DNA of 64,000 nucleotides from Linyphia triangularis (lineage: Eukaryota > Arthropoda > Arachnida > Araneae > Linyphiidae): positions 23,890,093 through 23,954,092 of the forward strand of contig OZ021731.1 of assembly GCA_963978545.1 (NCBI GenBank). Direction: 5' to 3'. Positions 32,283 through 43,680 of the stretch are shown here, in pieces; positions within the stretch are counted from its first letter, which is position 1; the number at the start of each line of letters is the position of its first letter. A model generated the notes under the pieces. The model was not told the origin of the DNA, ran no database searches, and saw only the letters and a list, made by a program, of their open reading frames with translations. The translations under genes and the position numbers were made by a program.

Positions 32283-32745
32283 ACAACTATATTTAACATA
32301 AAAACTAGCCTGCTGAATGAGACGAAAAAATAAAAACAAACGATTAAGAACACTAACCATCAAGTTTCATCACAACCATCATTTTGCAAAAAATGTTCTG
32401 TTAAAATTCTCTGACGAAAATTCTATAATCTTCAGAACATTACCGAAATTTATTGTGCACAAAAGCGAACAATTTGAACAAACTTGAATAAATAATATGT
32501 TACTTTGCAAAGTAGAATTCTTCATTTTTGTTCTGCTATTTAAATCTCCCACGAATTCGACGAAATAAATCTGATGTTCTTATTTGTTTGTTTAAAAAGC
32601 ACGATCGCCAAAGTAAGAACAAAGCTCTGCGTATGTCTGGAAATCGGAGCAATTTGACGAAAGTTTTGTGCTCTCAACTTGGAAAATCCGCGAGATGGCA
32701 GCACTTACGTATCGGCGAAGCTTGCCTTCTTATAGTTTTAAGTTC
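32283..32745 (-). repeat. Right inverted repeat of the 5.1-kb element
   Basis: Inverse of 27635-28290. The outer end reads GCTTGCCTTCTTATAGTTTT. Confidence 0.65.
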
Positions 32746-33820
32746 TTTGTTCATACGAAGGTAAATAAATCCGCCGGACTCGCATTGATTTGGAAAAAAA
32801 AAAAGTGGTGTTTCAAAACACAAATTTTAAGGGGGATTTTAAATAATTAATTTTAACAGAAAATTAAAGCATAATTATTAATATTACATTAGGAGATCAG
32901 ATCAAGTCATCGTATATGCCTTCAGAAGTTAAAAAAGTGCCATTATTGTTGCACCATGTTCATAGCAAACTTCTATAATACATAAAGCAGAACACTTTAA
33001 TAAAACAAACTCTGAATCTAAAAAATTTGGGAATCTTAAACATGTAATTTTGCAAAGCAAAACTATTCTGTTTTAATTCTTACTGTATTTACAGATTTTT
33101 ATGACTTTACGATTATTATAAATACTCTTTTCATATAATAACTAAAGTTATCTAATATAATATACGTTATTTTAATCAGAGAAATTGAATTTTGGAATTC
33201 AAAACATATTGAAAACTCACATGTAATTTATTTCATGGCTCACAAATTATTAAAGCAAATCTATTACCAAATATGTTTATTATTAAGAACATTCTTTCCC
33301 TATGTAATTGACTGTCTCGAACTATTTCAAATTAACATTCTCTAAGTAGACAGATTGAGAGCAAACTCCCGTTGAGACATATGTGACTTGACGAGTAAAA
33401 ATTATCCAATCACTTTTCATTTCACCCCGACATATCTCCACTCTGACAACCTTTAATCTAGGGACATTTACAAACATCATTAGTATTTTTCCAGTGTATT
33501 GCCACCACACTAGGTTTGCTACATTGTGATATGTTGTCTGAAGAAAGTGTTTAGAGCATTAACTTTTGAACAAGTTGTTAAAGGAAAAATAAAACCTTAC
33601 CTATGTTATTGAGTTGTTAAATTCCGAATTGTTAGGATAGCAATCGTTATAGGTATCAATCAAATGTCTAGAAAGAAATTCAAACTTTGTAAATTTGTAT
33701 CGTAAGTAATTGCTCAATAATTGCTCTATAAAATAATTGCTCAAAACTAATATAACATTTTAAAAATTAATAATATAACGCAGTGAACTGATTATGTGTC
33801 AGGTATGAAGATGCATAATG
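32746..33820. other. AT-rich spacer
   Basis: A 62-codon reverse frame (33510-33322) lies in slightly more balanced sequence but has no recognisable domain and no visible splice context. Nothing else was found. Confidence 0.4.
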
Positions 33821-33823
33821 TAT

Positions 33824-33985
33824 TTGTGGTGGTCACTTCAACATCCGAAACTTCCCTTCGACATGGACGATCGTTTTTTTCTAATGGTAACAGTTTCGGA
33901 CTAGCATGTTGGATGTCTTGGGATCGATTCCTGGCCGCTCCTTACATTCTACGTAGTAGTGAACCTGGACTGAACAAGCACAAGC
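33824..33985 (+). repeat. tRNA-like SINE-type repeat, copy a
   Basis: Shares with 34354-34512: GTGGTGGTCACTTCAA, GAAACTTC, TCGACA, TCTAA, TTTCGGACTAGCATGTTG, a box-B-like GGGATCGATTCC, TCCTTACATTCT, GAACAAGC. It looks like a tRNA-related retroposon distinct from the main SINE. No target duplication was identified. Confidence 0.5.
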
Positions 33986-34107
33986 ACAAAAAAAGCCCTC
34001 TGTTACCACACGGCGTACTTTACTGAGTTATGTTTCGCTATATCCACAAGACATACGGTGTCGTTCTGTTATGAGTTTTCGTTGCGCCATATTCATTGCA
34101 AAGTTAA

Positions 34108-34347
34108 CCCTTTTGCACTCGAGGCCTTATTCGCGCGTAGGCACCAGCAACTCGAGACGTTTCGAATCGATTTTGGTTCGGTTCGTGGTTGCATATTCGC
34201 TTCAAAGAAACTAAACATAAACAGGCCTTGCATCGAATTTCCGCATCAACTTAATGGTGAGCGAGAGTCACCTCTCGAGTTGCTGCATCCAATCATGTGG
34301 TGAATGAGAGTCACCTCTCAAGGGAATCTGTGGTCCTCTGCAAAGGG
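34108..34347 (-). mobile_element. piggyBac-like MITE, 240 bp
   Basis: Flanked by TTAA on both sides (34104-34107 and 34348-34351). The left end is CCCTTTTGCACTCGAG, the right end the inverse CTGCAAAGGG. TTAA targets and CCC ends are characteristic of piggyBac. An inverted relative lies at 56264-56466. Internal words GAGAGTCACCTCTC are repeated twice. Non-coding. Confidence 0.85.
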
Positions 34348-34353
34348 TTAATA

Positions 34354-34512
34354 CTGTGGTGGTTACTTCAAAACCCTGAAACTTCACCTCGACACGAGTG
34401 ATTGCTTTTGTCTAACTGTTATAGCTTCGGCCTAGCATGTTGAATGCTTCTGGTTGGATTCCGGCATGGTCCTTACATTCTCCAGATATGTTACTGCTTT
34501 CGAACAAGCCTA
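34354..34512 (+). repeat. tRNA-like SINE-type repeat, copy b
   Basis: Second copy of the 33824-33985 repeat, beginning directly after the TTAA of the piggyBac-like MITE. Box-B-like GGTTGGATTCCGG. Confidence 0.5.
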
Positions 34513-36630
34513 GGAAAATGCTGACGTTTTTTTCAGTCCCCTGAAATAAAATGCTTTTCAGATTTTCGTTAGTATGGCCTATCAATATGGAACTTACTTA
34601 ATATTATTACAATAAATGTTATCATTGTTTCTTCGATGTGCTACGCATTTTCTTGACACAATAGAGAGCTTAACATCGTTTTGTCAGTTTTGAAATTGCT
34701 TCTTTGCTCTACCAGATTGGCTATGTAGTCTCGTATCTAACAACCAAGTTGAAATGCTACTAGCTGTTGTAGATGTAGAATGCGCAGGAAAGAGTTCACA
34801 CCTTCGATACACATTGCATCATAATTTTCGTTGGTCATGGAGAGCATTAGAATTATAAATAGAACATTTGGAGCAAGAAAAAAAAGCAAGCTTACAAAAA
34901 TTATGTAAATCTACAGGTAAATAACTTTGTACCAAAAATCAACTAGACATTGTCGAAAATATCGTCAAGTAAAATAATCAGCCACAAAAAGATTTTATGG
35001 TTACCGCTAAAATACACCTTTTAATTTTTTTTGGTTTACTTTGTTTATAATGAAATTAATTTAAAATATTGGAAAGAGCTCCAGCAGGTTATCGACACTG
35101 CATGTTGAAGTTTTTATTGAAATAATCTCAATTCAGTTCAATGGGTGAAAAGTTACTCAAATATATGAACAGAGATTAGTTCGAAAAACCTCTAGCCGAC
35201 CAAGTGCTGATTGTCAACAAAGTTTTCATCTAGCTATCCTTCAATAATTTTAAGTGCTTCACTTGAAATCGAAGTATGTTGCTTGAATGCAAACATAAGA
35301 TTATTTTTCTGGTAACTCATTTTGTATGGCGGGATATAACTTATAATAATTTTTTAAGTGTTAGCAATTATTTTTTGTAGCACCATTTATGATCAACAAA
35401 AAAGATATGGTAAATATATATATTTTGAAATAAGAATCGTGTCATTGCCTTCAATATAGAGAGGTGTATGCGACTAAATTTTAGCTTCACTGAATTTAAA
35501 ATGGTAGAGAGTATCTGTGAGATATATCACACATTTTTCCTCCTTGCCTTACTTTTTACTCAGATATAAAATATATATACTCGTTTTAAGTTGAGTAAAA
35601 AACAAACCAAGACAAACTAAAAAAATAAGTACTTGCATAACATACGAAATGCGTTAAGGATACTTTCCTTACATACGAATACACAAAAAAATACATTTTC
35701 AAAAGGACTTTCACTTTAAGCTTGAAAAGTAACATTTGTTATGATTATTAGGAAGTTTTTAAATATCTTCGGTGGTGTAGTTGTTAAGTTGATTCTCGAA
35801 GAATGAGAAATAATGTGAATTAAAACTGACCACATATAGTATGTTTAAAATTTAATTAAAAAATTTTAGTGGTCTAACTCGACGTTGAAACACATGCAAT
35901 CCTAAATTTTGTGATAACCACGCAGTTAAATTGAGTCACTTGACTAATGCAGTAACTTGGAAATATCAGTAAATTTTACTCATTCCTAAGTAAATTGTTT
36001 ATTGAAAAATGAAAATCCGAAATCCATAAATAGATTTTTGTTATGAATTCGATTAAAATTTTCAACTTTATTTATCATTTACCCAAATAACCCCAGAAAC
36101 ATTGTCTAATAATCACGAACTCAACAGTAAAAAAAGAAAAGCTTTTAATTTCTGGTGGTATTCTTGTTCTAGTCTTTTTAATGGAGAAAGTTGAACACTA
36201 AACGAAAAATGTTAGCGAATGAGATACATTAAGTTTTACTAAAACATTCCGCTATAAAAAACGCCTATACAATTAAGCAATTGCATCAATCCCAAGTTAT
36301 TGAACCCTTATTGCCCCATAAATCTTTCTATTATCTTCTTCTTTATCTAAAAGTAGATTTCTCTATTATTTGTATCTTGCTAGAGACAAAGTCTATGGAC
36401 TGACTACTAACTCACTTTTAAACAAGTACAGGTTGTCTCTTTCAACGAGATGGGCGAGACATACTTGCTAAAATATTTTGGGTGGGGTTGATCGTTTGAG
36501 GATATGATGCAGAGAGATAACAATTTAATCTTCAGTTATGCTTTTTTTAGGATACCTTAAAAATTGAAATTTAATTGTCACAATATTTTAAATTAAAAAC
36601 ACATAAGTATCAGTTTCTGCACTCTTACTT
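34513..36630. other. AT-rich spacer
   Basis: 2.1 kb with no frame, RNA gene or repeat relationship that I could recognise. Confidence 0.5.
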
Positions 36631-36631
36631 A

Positions 36632-38198
36632 CTGGGTTAGCAATACATAAGTTGCTCAGTTTAGATGGTTCTAGAATGGGTTCTATTTGTCCAAATGAAA
36701 TAAAATTTTACCTACAGATAATTCAAATGATGCGCTTCACATTTATTAAATAAAAAAATTGTACTATAACTCACCAATAGATGACACTGCAATATACATA
36801 GAAACATTTAATATGATTCATAAATGTTATAGAAAATTAAAAAAAAAGTTGCATTAAAACTGCTCAATATGTCCCCCGTCATTCTCAGCAATGTACTCTA
36901 ATTAATGAACCTTATTGTCCACCGCTATCCCGAGTGAGTTAACCGATCTCTTCAGATCTGATACAGATGCAGACCTTTTTCTGTTGATATTGCTCTTAAG
37001 GAAATCTTACAGTAAAAGTCGCAGGGGGTGATATCTGGAGAACGAGGTGACCATGCTAATGGAAAATGACGGCAGATCACTCGTGCATCTGTGAAATGTT
37101 GTCTTGGCAATTGCTTTACACGACGATAAATGTGAGAAGGTGTGCCATCTTGCATAAAAATGATTTCCATCCACATCTAAGGGCATCCACTCTTTTGAAG
37201 TTGTGGGATTACAAAATTCCTTAGCATATCATGGTACCGTTGACCTGTGACAAAAAATGGTGTGGATTTCATTTGCATTTATCGCTTCAAAAAATACGGT
37301 CCAATGATGAAGGTAGCAGTAAAACCACAACATACTTTCACTCTTTCAGGATGAAAGGGTTGTTCCTGGAGGTGCGTCGGGGTTTTCTGCTGCCCAAATT
37401 TAACAATTGTGAGTGTCAACTTGTCCATTGAGATAAAAGTGGGCTTCGCCAGTTCACAGAATGTTCCATTGAAAACTGACGTCATCCACCATTCGAGAAA
37501 GTAAGTGCAGTGCAAAGGTTTTACGAGATTCCTTGTCCCAGTCCTGCAATAGGTATGCAAGCTTGATTTTGTATGGATAAAAATGCAAAATTGGCCGTAG
37601 GATTTTTCGTACAGTGGAATACAGCTTATCCAATATACGAGAAACAACTGACACTAAAGACTACTATGCGGCGACTGACTCCTGGTTTCAAAGACAGTGC
37701 TAGCCACATTTTCGACGCTCGAAGACTGGATTTGCTTTCGTCCTTTACCTGGAAGAATGCCAAGTTGCCCAGTTGTTTAAAATTTTTGTATCATCTTGCG
37801 AAAGTCTTATGGAGAGATTAGACCTCTTCGTGTCTGCTTCATACGACGGCATTCTTGCACAGCTGCAACGAAGTTTTACTGGTTTCTGGTAGAACAATTT
37901 TACCAGTAGCGCTTTTTCTTGCAAAGTATGCATGATGTACAAAGAAGTAACTAATGTTCGTCCAAATAATAATGCTAAAAGCATGTATGTAAATGATGTT
38001 TCACAATTTCAATGCATGCAAATAAATACCGTTTGTGTTACAGCTTCATCTATCGGGGAATTTTATTACCATTTTTTTATTTAAGAATAATGAAGTGCGT
38101 CTTTTGAATTATCTGTAGTTCAAATTTTATCTCATTTGGGCCAATAGAACACATTTTAGAGTCCTCTAAAGTGAGCAACTTATTTCTTGCTAACCCTG
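36632..38198 (-). mobile_element. Tc1/mariner-type element with ~110-bp TIRs
   Basis: The left end CTGGGTTAGCAATACATAAG and the right end (inverse CAGGGTTAGCAAGAAATAAG) stay inverted for about 110 bp, including ACAGATAATTCAAA. TA flanks both sides (36630-36631, 38199-38200). It contains a decayed reverse-strand transposase related to that of the two fold-back elements, but in the normal head-to-tail arrangement. Confidence 0.85.
36952..37960 (-). pseudogene. Mariner-type transposase pseudogene
   Basis: Reverse-strand pieces in several frames, in the expected order: N-terminus MHTLQEKALLVKLFYQ (about 37935), then the region with VNGTFCELAKPTF-like decay of the first catalytic segment, QPFHPERVKVCCGFTATFI (about 37330), then MQDGTPSHI with the second catalytic Asp and WSPRSPDITPCDFY with the third (37176-36952). 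It aligns by eye with the protein at 18605-19420. At least three frameshifts break it. Confidence 0.75.
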
Positions 38199-38540
38199 TA
38201 TATTTCCTTGAAAATGTTTTTAGTATCAGTCAGGATTGTTTCCAATAATTATTAATATGCAAGACTTTACCCACCATTTCTAAATTGCTGTGCAAAAAGA
38301 AGAACGGTAGGCAAGGACCATAAGTTTTATAAATATTAACTGATAATAGTACTCTTAAATAAATTCTCAGAATTAAATAAAAACCATCCTTTTTCAGAAT
38401 TTTCAACACTTTTTCTAATTATTAAAAAAAAAAAAAATGTATTACCATTGTTCACATTGCACCCATGTCTCCTAACTTAAAAACTATGATATTGAAAGGA
38501 ATTCGGCACCAGTAAAAAAGTTTTGCTTATTTGCTTATAA
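38199..38540. other. AT-rich spacer
   Basis: Nothing recognised. Confidence 0.5.
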
Positions 38541-38905
38541 CCATTTTCGTTTAAATTATTTGTGATGTTCCCCTTTCAATCATCCTTGGCAGCTCCATTC
38601 TAATAGAAATTAAGGGGCTCGATCCTTCTTTACTATTCTCATACTTTTTCAGCCTAAGCTTGCTCAATTATGATCTAAATTGTGCACTAATTGTGTTGTC
38701 CATTTTTACTGTTAATCAACATAAGTGCTCACTGGCCAAATTTCTGTTTTGTTGTTGTGTACTGTCCTGTGTCTGTCCATTTTCTAATTGTTTTTCTGTG
38801 CCAAATTATGATTTTATAAATTTATATTTGTACATATTAATGATGAAAGGGTATACTGGCGTTCTGCGCTGAACACCCTAACAAACCTATTTATTCATTC
38901 AAAGT
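38541..38905 (+). repeat. Possible LINE 3' end
   Basis: A T-rich untranslated-looking stretch ending CTGAACACCCTAACAAACC followed by TATTTATTCATTC resembles the 3' ends of arthropod non-LTR elements, which often finish in short tandem repeats. The 70-codon frame at 38660-38872 shows no reverse transcriptase or other motif. Weak call. Confidence 0.3.
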
Positions 38906-40785
38906 TAATTCATCAATAGATATCTTAAGAAGCAGTTTCTGTTCTATGAACTTTAAACTGAACTTGGTATTCGGTGTTCTTATGCTTTCTCAGAGGATTT
39001 TCCTTCCAGTACTGCTCACTTTAATTTCATGATCGGCAACACTGCAGATATATAGTGTCATTAGCATAATTCTAAGAAATTGGTAAGTGTCTTAAGATGG
39101 AATGCAAAAGTCGGTAAACTAAAAAAAAAAAAATGTAAAAAAAAATGGCAATATTTATAATACTTTTTCTACGAAAAAATTAGCTCTGTAAATTGAAAAA
39201 CATTTGACAATGATGAAGTTCTAATTTTTTTTCTTCTATATTCTTTACCTGAAGTTGGAAAAAGGAATCTACTTAAAGAAGTAATTGGATAAAAAAAATT
39301 TTACAAAATTTTAAATGTTTAGAAATTACACCATTGTTAAATGATTTCCGAACAATATATCTTCCTTGGAATGTCACGGTAAAGAACCTCTAAGAACAAA
39401 CAAGTACATTAGGAAGAGAAAAGAAAAATAAAGCTCTCTGGTTCCTTACCCAAGTGTCATAACCAAATGAGGACCCATTAGTCCTTCAACCCGTTTCACC
39501 CAGACGTGTCAAAACCATAAAAGAGGTTGACTTAAATGGAGGGCAAACCCGAGAACTAATTAGAACACTTTTTCCACACTCTTTAAAGAGTTGTCTTTTA
39601 ATAAACAGGTGTACTTGTTAGGTTTTGTGCTCAGAAGGGTTCTTGACGCGTTGAATTGTTTAAATTGTAGACGCCGTATGCAAATTTATGATGGATTGAT
39701 TGGATGGAGATAATGATGATGGTACATTGCGTTATTTGCCAGGGGTTTTTTTTTCCTTCTTCTTGGGATATATAGCTTTCGGGGGAATGCATTTCATAGC
39801 ACTTTTTATTTTTGATAGGTTAGTTGCTGAAGGATTGTAGAAGTGGCACTGGTTTTGTATTTCGATAAACGGAAGTCAAACGCGTTAGAACTGAAATGGT
39901 TGTAATTGAAAAGTGGAAATTTATTATTTAGGGTCTGTTGAATCTCCTAAGGTTTGAGGAATTGTAAATTTAATTTTCTCAGCATATAATAATTACTGGT
40001 ATTTTCAAGTGGTAACTTATACAACACCTTGCAGTTTTAATTACCATTTCAAAATATGAGTAAATATTTTGCACAGAAGAAAACCATGAATTGTTCATAG
40101 TTGCAAAAATTATCAAAAATAGACTTGACCCATTCAAGTGTAAAATATTCATTTAATATTACTTCTTAATTGAACTTAATAAAGTTCTTGAAAAACACCT
40201 ACTCCGCTAAATGTTTAATTGGTTGGCTACATTGAGGAATGCTGTATGTCTTGTAATTACAGAATTTTTCCATTCGACTCAAATGCAAAGCTATTTCAGC
40301 TGTCCAGACGTTATAGTGAAGATCCTTGATGTCGCTCCTTGCTATAGCTTGGTGTAAAAGATATAGAAATTAACCATTCTCGTATTTTCATCCTTTCTGA
40401 TTTAATTTTTTAACTTAAAGCTTTCGAAGCGTTCTCGAGTAGAAATTTATAAAAAATTATTTATTTTATTCGTTGGTTTTTTACATAAAGACAACATTTG
40501 TTGGGAAATACATGTATCTCAAACCGGCACCTAGAGTTAAGCCATTTTTATGATATTTGGCTAAATATCATAAATAACAGTAGAACACGTAGTGAAAAGT
40601 AACATAAAATGCACAATATTTAAGTTAAAGCATAACAAAATGATATACTTCTGCTGTAATTATTTTAAATGTTACCTCTATTTTAAATTCTTCTTGGAAA
40701 ACGGGCTCGTCCTGAATTAAGAAACATGTTCCCCGATGATAACATAGAGCTGTATCATAACATCGGAGAACACGTTTTTCAATTT
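38906..40785. other. AT-rich spacer
   Basis: About 39430-39650 is slightly less AT-rich than its surroundings (TTCACCCAGACGTGTCAAAAC and similar) and could be ancient unique sequence. No gene was supported. Confidence 0.4.
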
Positions 40786-40987
40786 CAGGACGACTGCTTT
40801 TTTAAGTCACAAAAAGTCCATAATTTCAACCATTAATATCGACAACAACTTTGCAGATTACTTCATTAACCCCTTTTCCCTGGTTTTTTTTTTTGTTTTT
40901 TTTCAGGACGACTGCTTTTTTAAGTCACAAAAAGTCCATAATTTCAACCATTAATATCGACAACAACTTTGCAGATTACTTCATTAA

Positions 40988-41339
40988 ATGTAGCGAAACT
41001 CATTCTACCGAGCCGACCCTGCGTGGCTCGGTTGGTAGAGCATCGGAAAGCTAAGCGGAAGGTTGCGCGATCAAAACCCACTGCCGCCAAAATCTCAAGT
41101 TTATTTCCTTTATTTATTTATTATTTCTAATATTGTTTCTAGAACTTTCTAGAAGGAATCTAGGAAGTTCGTCCATCGTATATATGCAAATTCTATTGTT
41201 CTGATTCTTATACTTCCTGTTTGGAAGATCCTTAAAATGTATATAAGTTGATGCTCCCAGAGTTGGGGAAATAAAAGTCTTGAGTTTACTTGCGGATTGT
41301 TCATTCATTCATTTCCTTCGATAGCGTATTCTACGCGAC
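40988..41339 (+). mobile_element. 352-bp insert: solo-LTR-like or tRNA-headed retroposon
   Basis: Begins ATGTAGCGAAACTC and ends ATTCTACGCGAC, so the ends are weakly inverted. It holds a TATA-like GTATATAAGTTG near 41240 and AATAAAAG near 41271, with an LTR-like end after it. It also holds a tRNA-like block (41023-41089). The 35-bp flanking duplication is far too long for LTR integration (4-6 bp) and long for a SINE, so its origin is unclear. Confidence 0.4.
41023..41089 (+). repeat. tRNA-like sequence, not a functional tRNA
   Basis: GTGGCTCGGTTGGTAGAGCA resembles an A-box/D-arm and the GGTTGCGCGATCAAAACCC region a decayed B-box/T-arm; the block ends TGCCGCCA. The B box departs from GGTTCGANTCC and I cannot close a proper acceptor stem, so this is a tRNA-derived fragment. 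Confidence 0.55.
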
Positions 41340-41400
41340 AATATCGACAACAACTTTGCAGATTACTTCATTAACCCCTTTTCCCTGGTTTTTTTTTTTT

Positions 41401-41780
41401 TTTTTTTCCCCATATTATTGTAAAAAAAATTTTAAGAGGAATTTTTTTCTGATCTCCTTTAGTTTTGAAGTTATTTTTTGTAACTTCCTTGAATCACCAC
41501 AAGGGGTGGGGAGATGTTTAATTTTTAAAGGGCTGAAAAGGAATTTAGGAATCACATTGTATACTATATTGGGGACAAAGTTTTCGATTGATAAAAGTTT
41601 GTTATATTTGATAACGTTAAATACTGGTGTTTTATTTAATGGACTATTAATTTGTCTGCATACCATTGAGAACTTAGTCTAATTTTTTTCCTAATAATGG
41701 TAAATGCGTACACCAATTAGAACAAAAAAAAAAAAGTATGGCAATTTTTTTTTTTTTTAAGTACCTTTCTCTATAAAAAA
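41401..41780. other. Unclassified sequence
   Basis: A 130-codon forward frame (41290-41682) runs through the insert edge and the T-tract, and has no motif. Nothing else was recognised. Confidence 0.4.
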
Positions 41781-43680
41781 AACCTAGTTGAATACCCGTG
41801 CTGCGCTACGAAATTGTACCATTAGCATTTTAGCAATCGAAAGACATTCATGTATTTTACACTTCAGACGTTTGCTCAAATTTCGATCCCGACAAATTGA
41901 TTTATCAAAATAGGAACTTTCATTTGTTGACATTTTAAACGAAATTTATAATTGTGAATAGTAAATTGGAATAGTTTATTGTGTTTATGTTTGCTCTTAG
42001 TTCTAAATTTCAAAGTAGTAGCTGTTTTGGAATTGAGACATTAAGTTAATCCTCGTATAGTTTCAATGTTGTGTCGACTTTTCATCCCTTAAAAATTCGC
42101 TAATAGATATTGGAATGACTTATTTTTTTAACTTTGCCCTTTTAACATTTGCACCAAATATCAGAAATATGACTACATTGGAAGAGGAACATTCGGATAT
42201 CCCTCCTTTGGAACATTTCATCCCTTTTCGACCCCTTAAAGTGGGTTAATCGAGATCGGAATGGCTTACTTTTTCTACGTTTATCTTTATTGACATTCCT
42301 ACCAATTTTCAGAATTGTGACTATATGGGAAGTGGGATATTCGAGTTTCGAATGTTTAACCCCTTTTCCACCCCTTAAAGTGGGTTAATCAAGCTCGGAA
42401 TAGCTTAACTTTTCTATGTTTGTCTTTGTTGATATTTTTACCAATTTTTAGAGTTGTGACCATATGGGAAGTGGTACATTAGAATATTCCTCGTTTGGAA
42501 CGTTTAACCCCTTTTTGACCTCTTAAAGTGGGTTAATCGAGATCGGAAGAGCTTACTTTTTCTACATTTACCATTGTTGACATTTGTACCAATTTTTAGA
42601 GTTGTGACCATATGGGAAATGGGATATTCGAGTTTCGAATGTTTAACCCCTTTTCCACCCTTTAAAATGGGTTAATCAAGCTCGGAATAGCTTAACTTTT
42701 CTATGTTTGTCTTTGTTGATATTTTTACCAATTTTTAGAGTTGTCACCATATGGGAAGTGGTACATTCGAATATTCTTCGTTTGGATCGTTTAACCCTTT
42801 TTTGACCTCTTAAAGTGGGTTAATTGAGATCGGAAGAGCTTACTTTTTCTATGTTTACCATTGTTGACATTTGTACCAATTTTTAGAGTTGTGACCATAT
42901 GGGAAGTGGTACATTCGAATATCCCTCGTTTGGAACGTTTAACCCCTTTTAGACCCCTTAGAGTGGGTTAATAGAGATCGGAATAGCTTACTTTTTTTAC
43001 GTTTGTTTTTGTTGATACTTGCACCAGTTTTCAGAGTTGTGAAGAAATAGGAAGTAGGACATTCGAATATCCCTCGTTTGAAACGTTTAACCCCTTTTCG
43101 ACCTCTTAAAGTGAGTTAACCGAGATCGGATTAGCATGCTTTTTCTATGTGTAACGTTGTTGGTATTTAAGCCAATTTTCAAAATTGTGGCCATGTCGCA
43201 AGTGGGACATTCGAATATTCCTCGTTTAGAACGTTTAACCCTTTTCGACACCTTAAAGTGGGTTAATCGAGATCGGAATAGCTTAATTTTCCTATGTTTG
43301 CCTATGTCGACATTTGCACCAATTTTCAGAGTGGTGGACATTTAACCCCTTTTCGACCCCCTAAAGTGGGTTAATCGAGATCAGAATAGCTTACTTTTTC
43401 TATGTTTACTATTTTTAATATTTGTACCAGTTTTCAGAGTTAGGACCAAATGGGAAGTGGGATATCCGAATGTCCCTTGTTTGGAACGTTTAACCCCTTT
43501 TCGACCCCTAAAAGTGGGTTAATCGTGATGATATTAGCTTACTTTTTCTATTTTTACCATTGTTGATATTTGTGCCAATTTTTGGAGTTGTGACTATGTG
43601 GGAAGTTGGAGAATTAGTGATGAGTGAGTCAGTGAGGACTTTGCCTTATATATATCGAGATATATAAAATAAAAAAATAA
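41781..43680. repeat. Dispersed repeat with internal ~148-bp tandem array
   Basis: Opens with CTAGTTGAATACCCGTGCTG and closes with GAGTCAGTGAGGACTTTGCC and TATATATCGAGATATATA. Between them the word GGTTAATCGAGATCGGAA recurs (the GTTAA(T/C) core at 42245, 42384, 42532, 42671, 42819, 42966, 43115, 43262, 43370 and 43518). Spacing is 147-149 bp, except 139 twice and 108 once (a deletion). Each unit has GGAACGTTTAACCCCTTTT, TTACTTTTTCTA and TTGTGACCATATGGGAAGTG. Confidence 0.9.

Larger units (their letters stand above)
27635..32745. mobile_element. 5.1-kb element with long terminal inverted repeats
   Basis: 27635-28290 and 32283-32745 are inverted copies with indels. Matched blocks in order inward: AACTATAAGAAGGCAAGCTTC, CGGATTTTCCAAGTTGAG, GATTTCCAGACAT, ATCAGATTTATT, TTCGTGGGAGATTTAAA, CGCTTTTGT then CACAATAAATT, GGTAATGTTCTGA, TTCTTAATCGTTTG. 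No long frame lies between. I found no matching target duplication. It may be a decayed large DNA element, or two inverted copies of one repeat. It contains a reverse copy of family X (31485-31870). Confidence 0.6.
40786..41400. repeat. 118-bp tandem duplication interrupted by a 352-bp insert
   Basis: A unit beginning CAGGACGACTGCTTTTTTAA starts at 40786 and again at 40904, each containing AATATCGACAACAACTTTGC. The second unit is broken at 40987 and its last 35 bp (40953-40987) are repeated at 41340-41374, where the unit resumes and runs to its T-tail. Thus 40988-41339 is an insert bounded by 35-bp direct repeats. Confidence 0.8.

Noticed and set aside
27635..32745. Polinton/Maverick or other large self-replicating element
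   Set aside because: Only the long inverted ends suggest it; no polymerase, integrase or capsid frame is present.
41023..41089. Functional tRNA gene
   Set aside because: The B box is degenerate and no acceptor stem closes; it sits inside a 352-bp insert.
43087..43341. 84-codon frame as a zinc-binding protein (CPTC)
   Set aside because: It reads through tandem non-coding units; most units are not in a compatible frame, so the Cys pair is probably chance.
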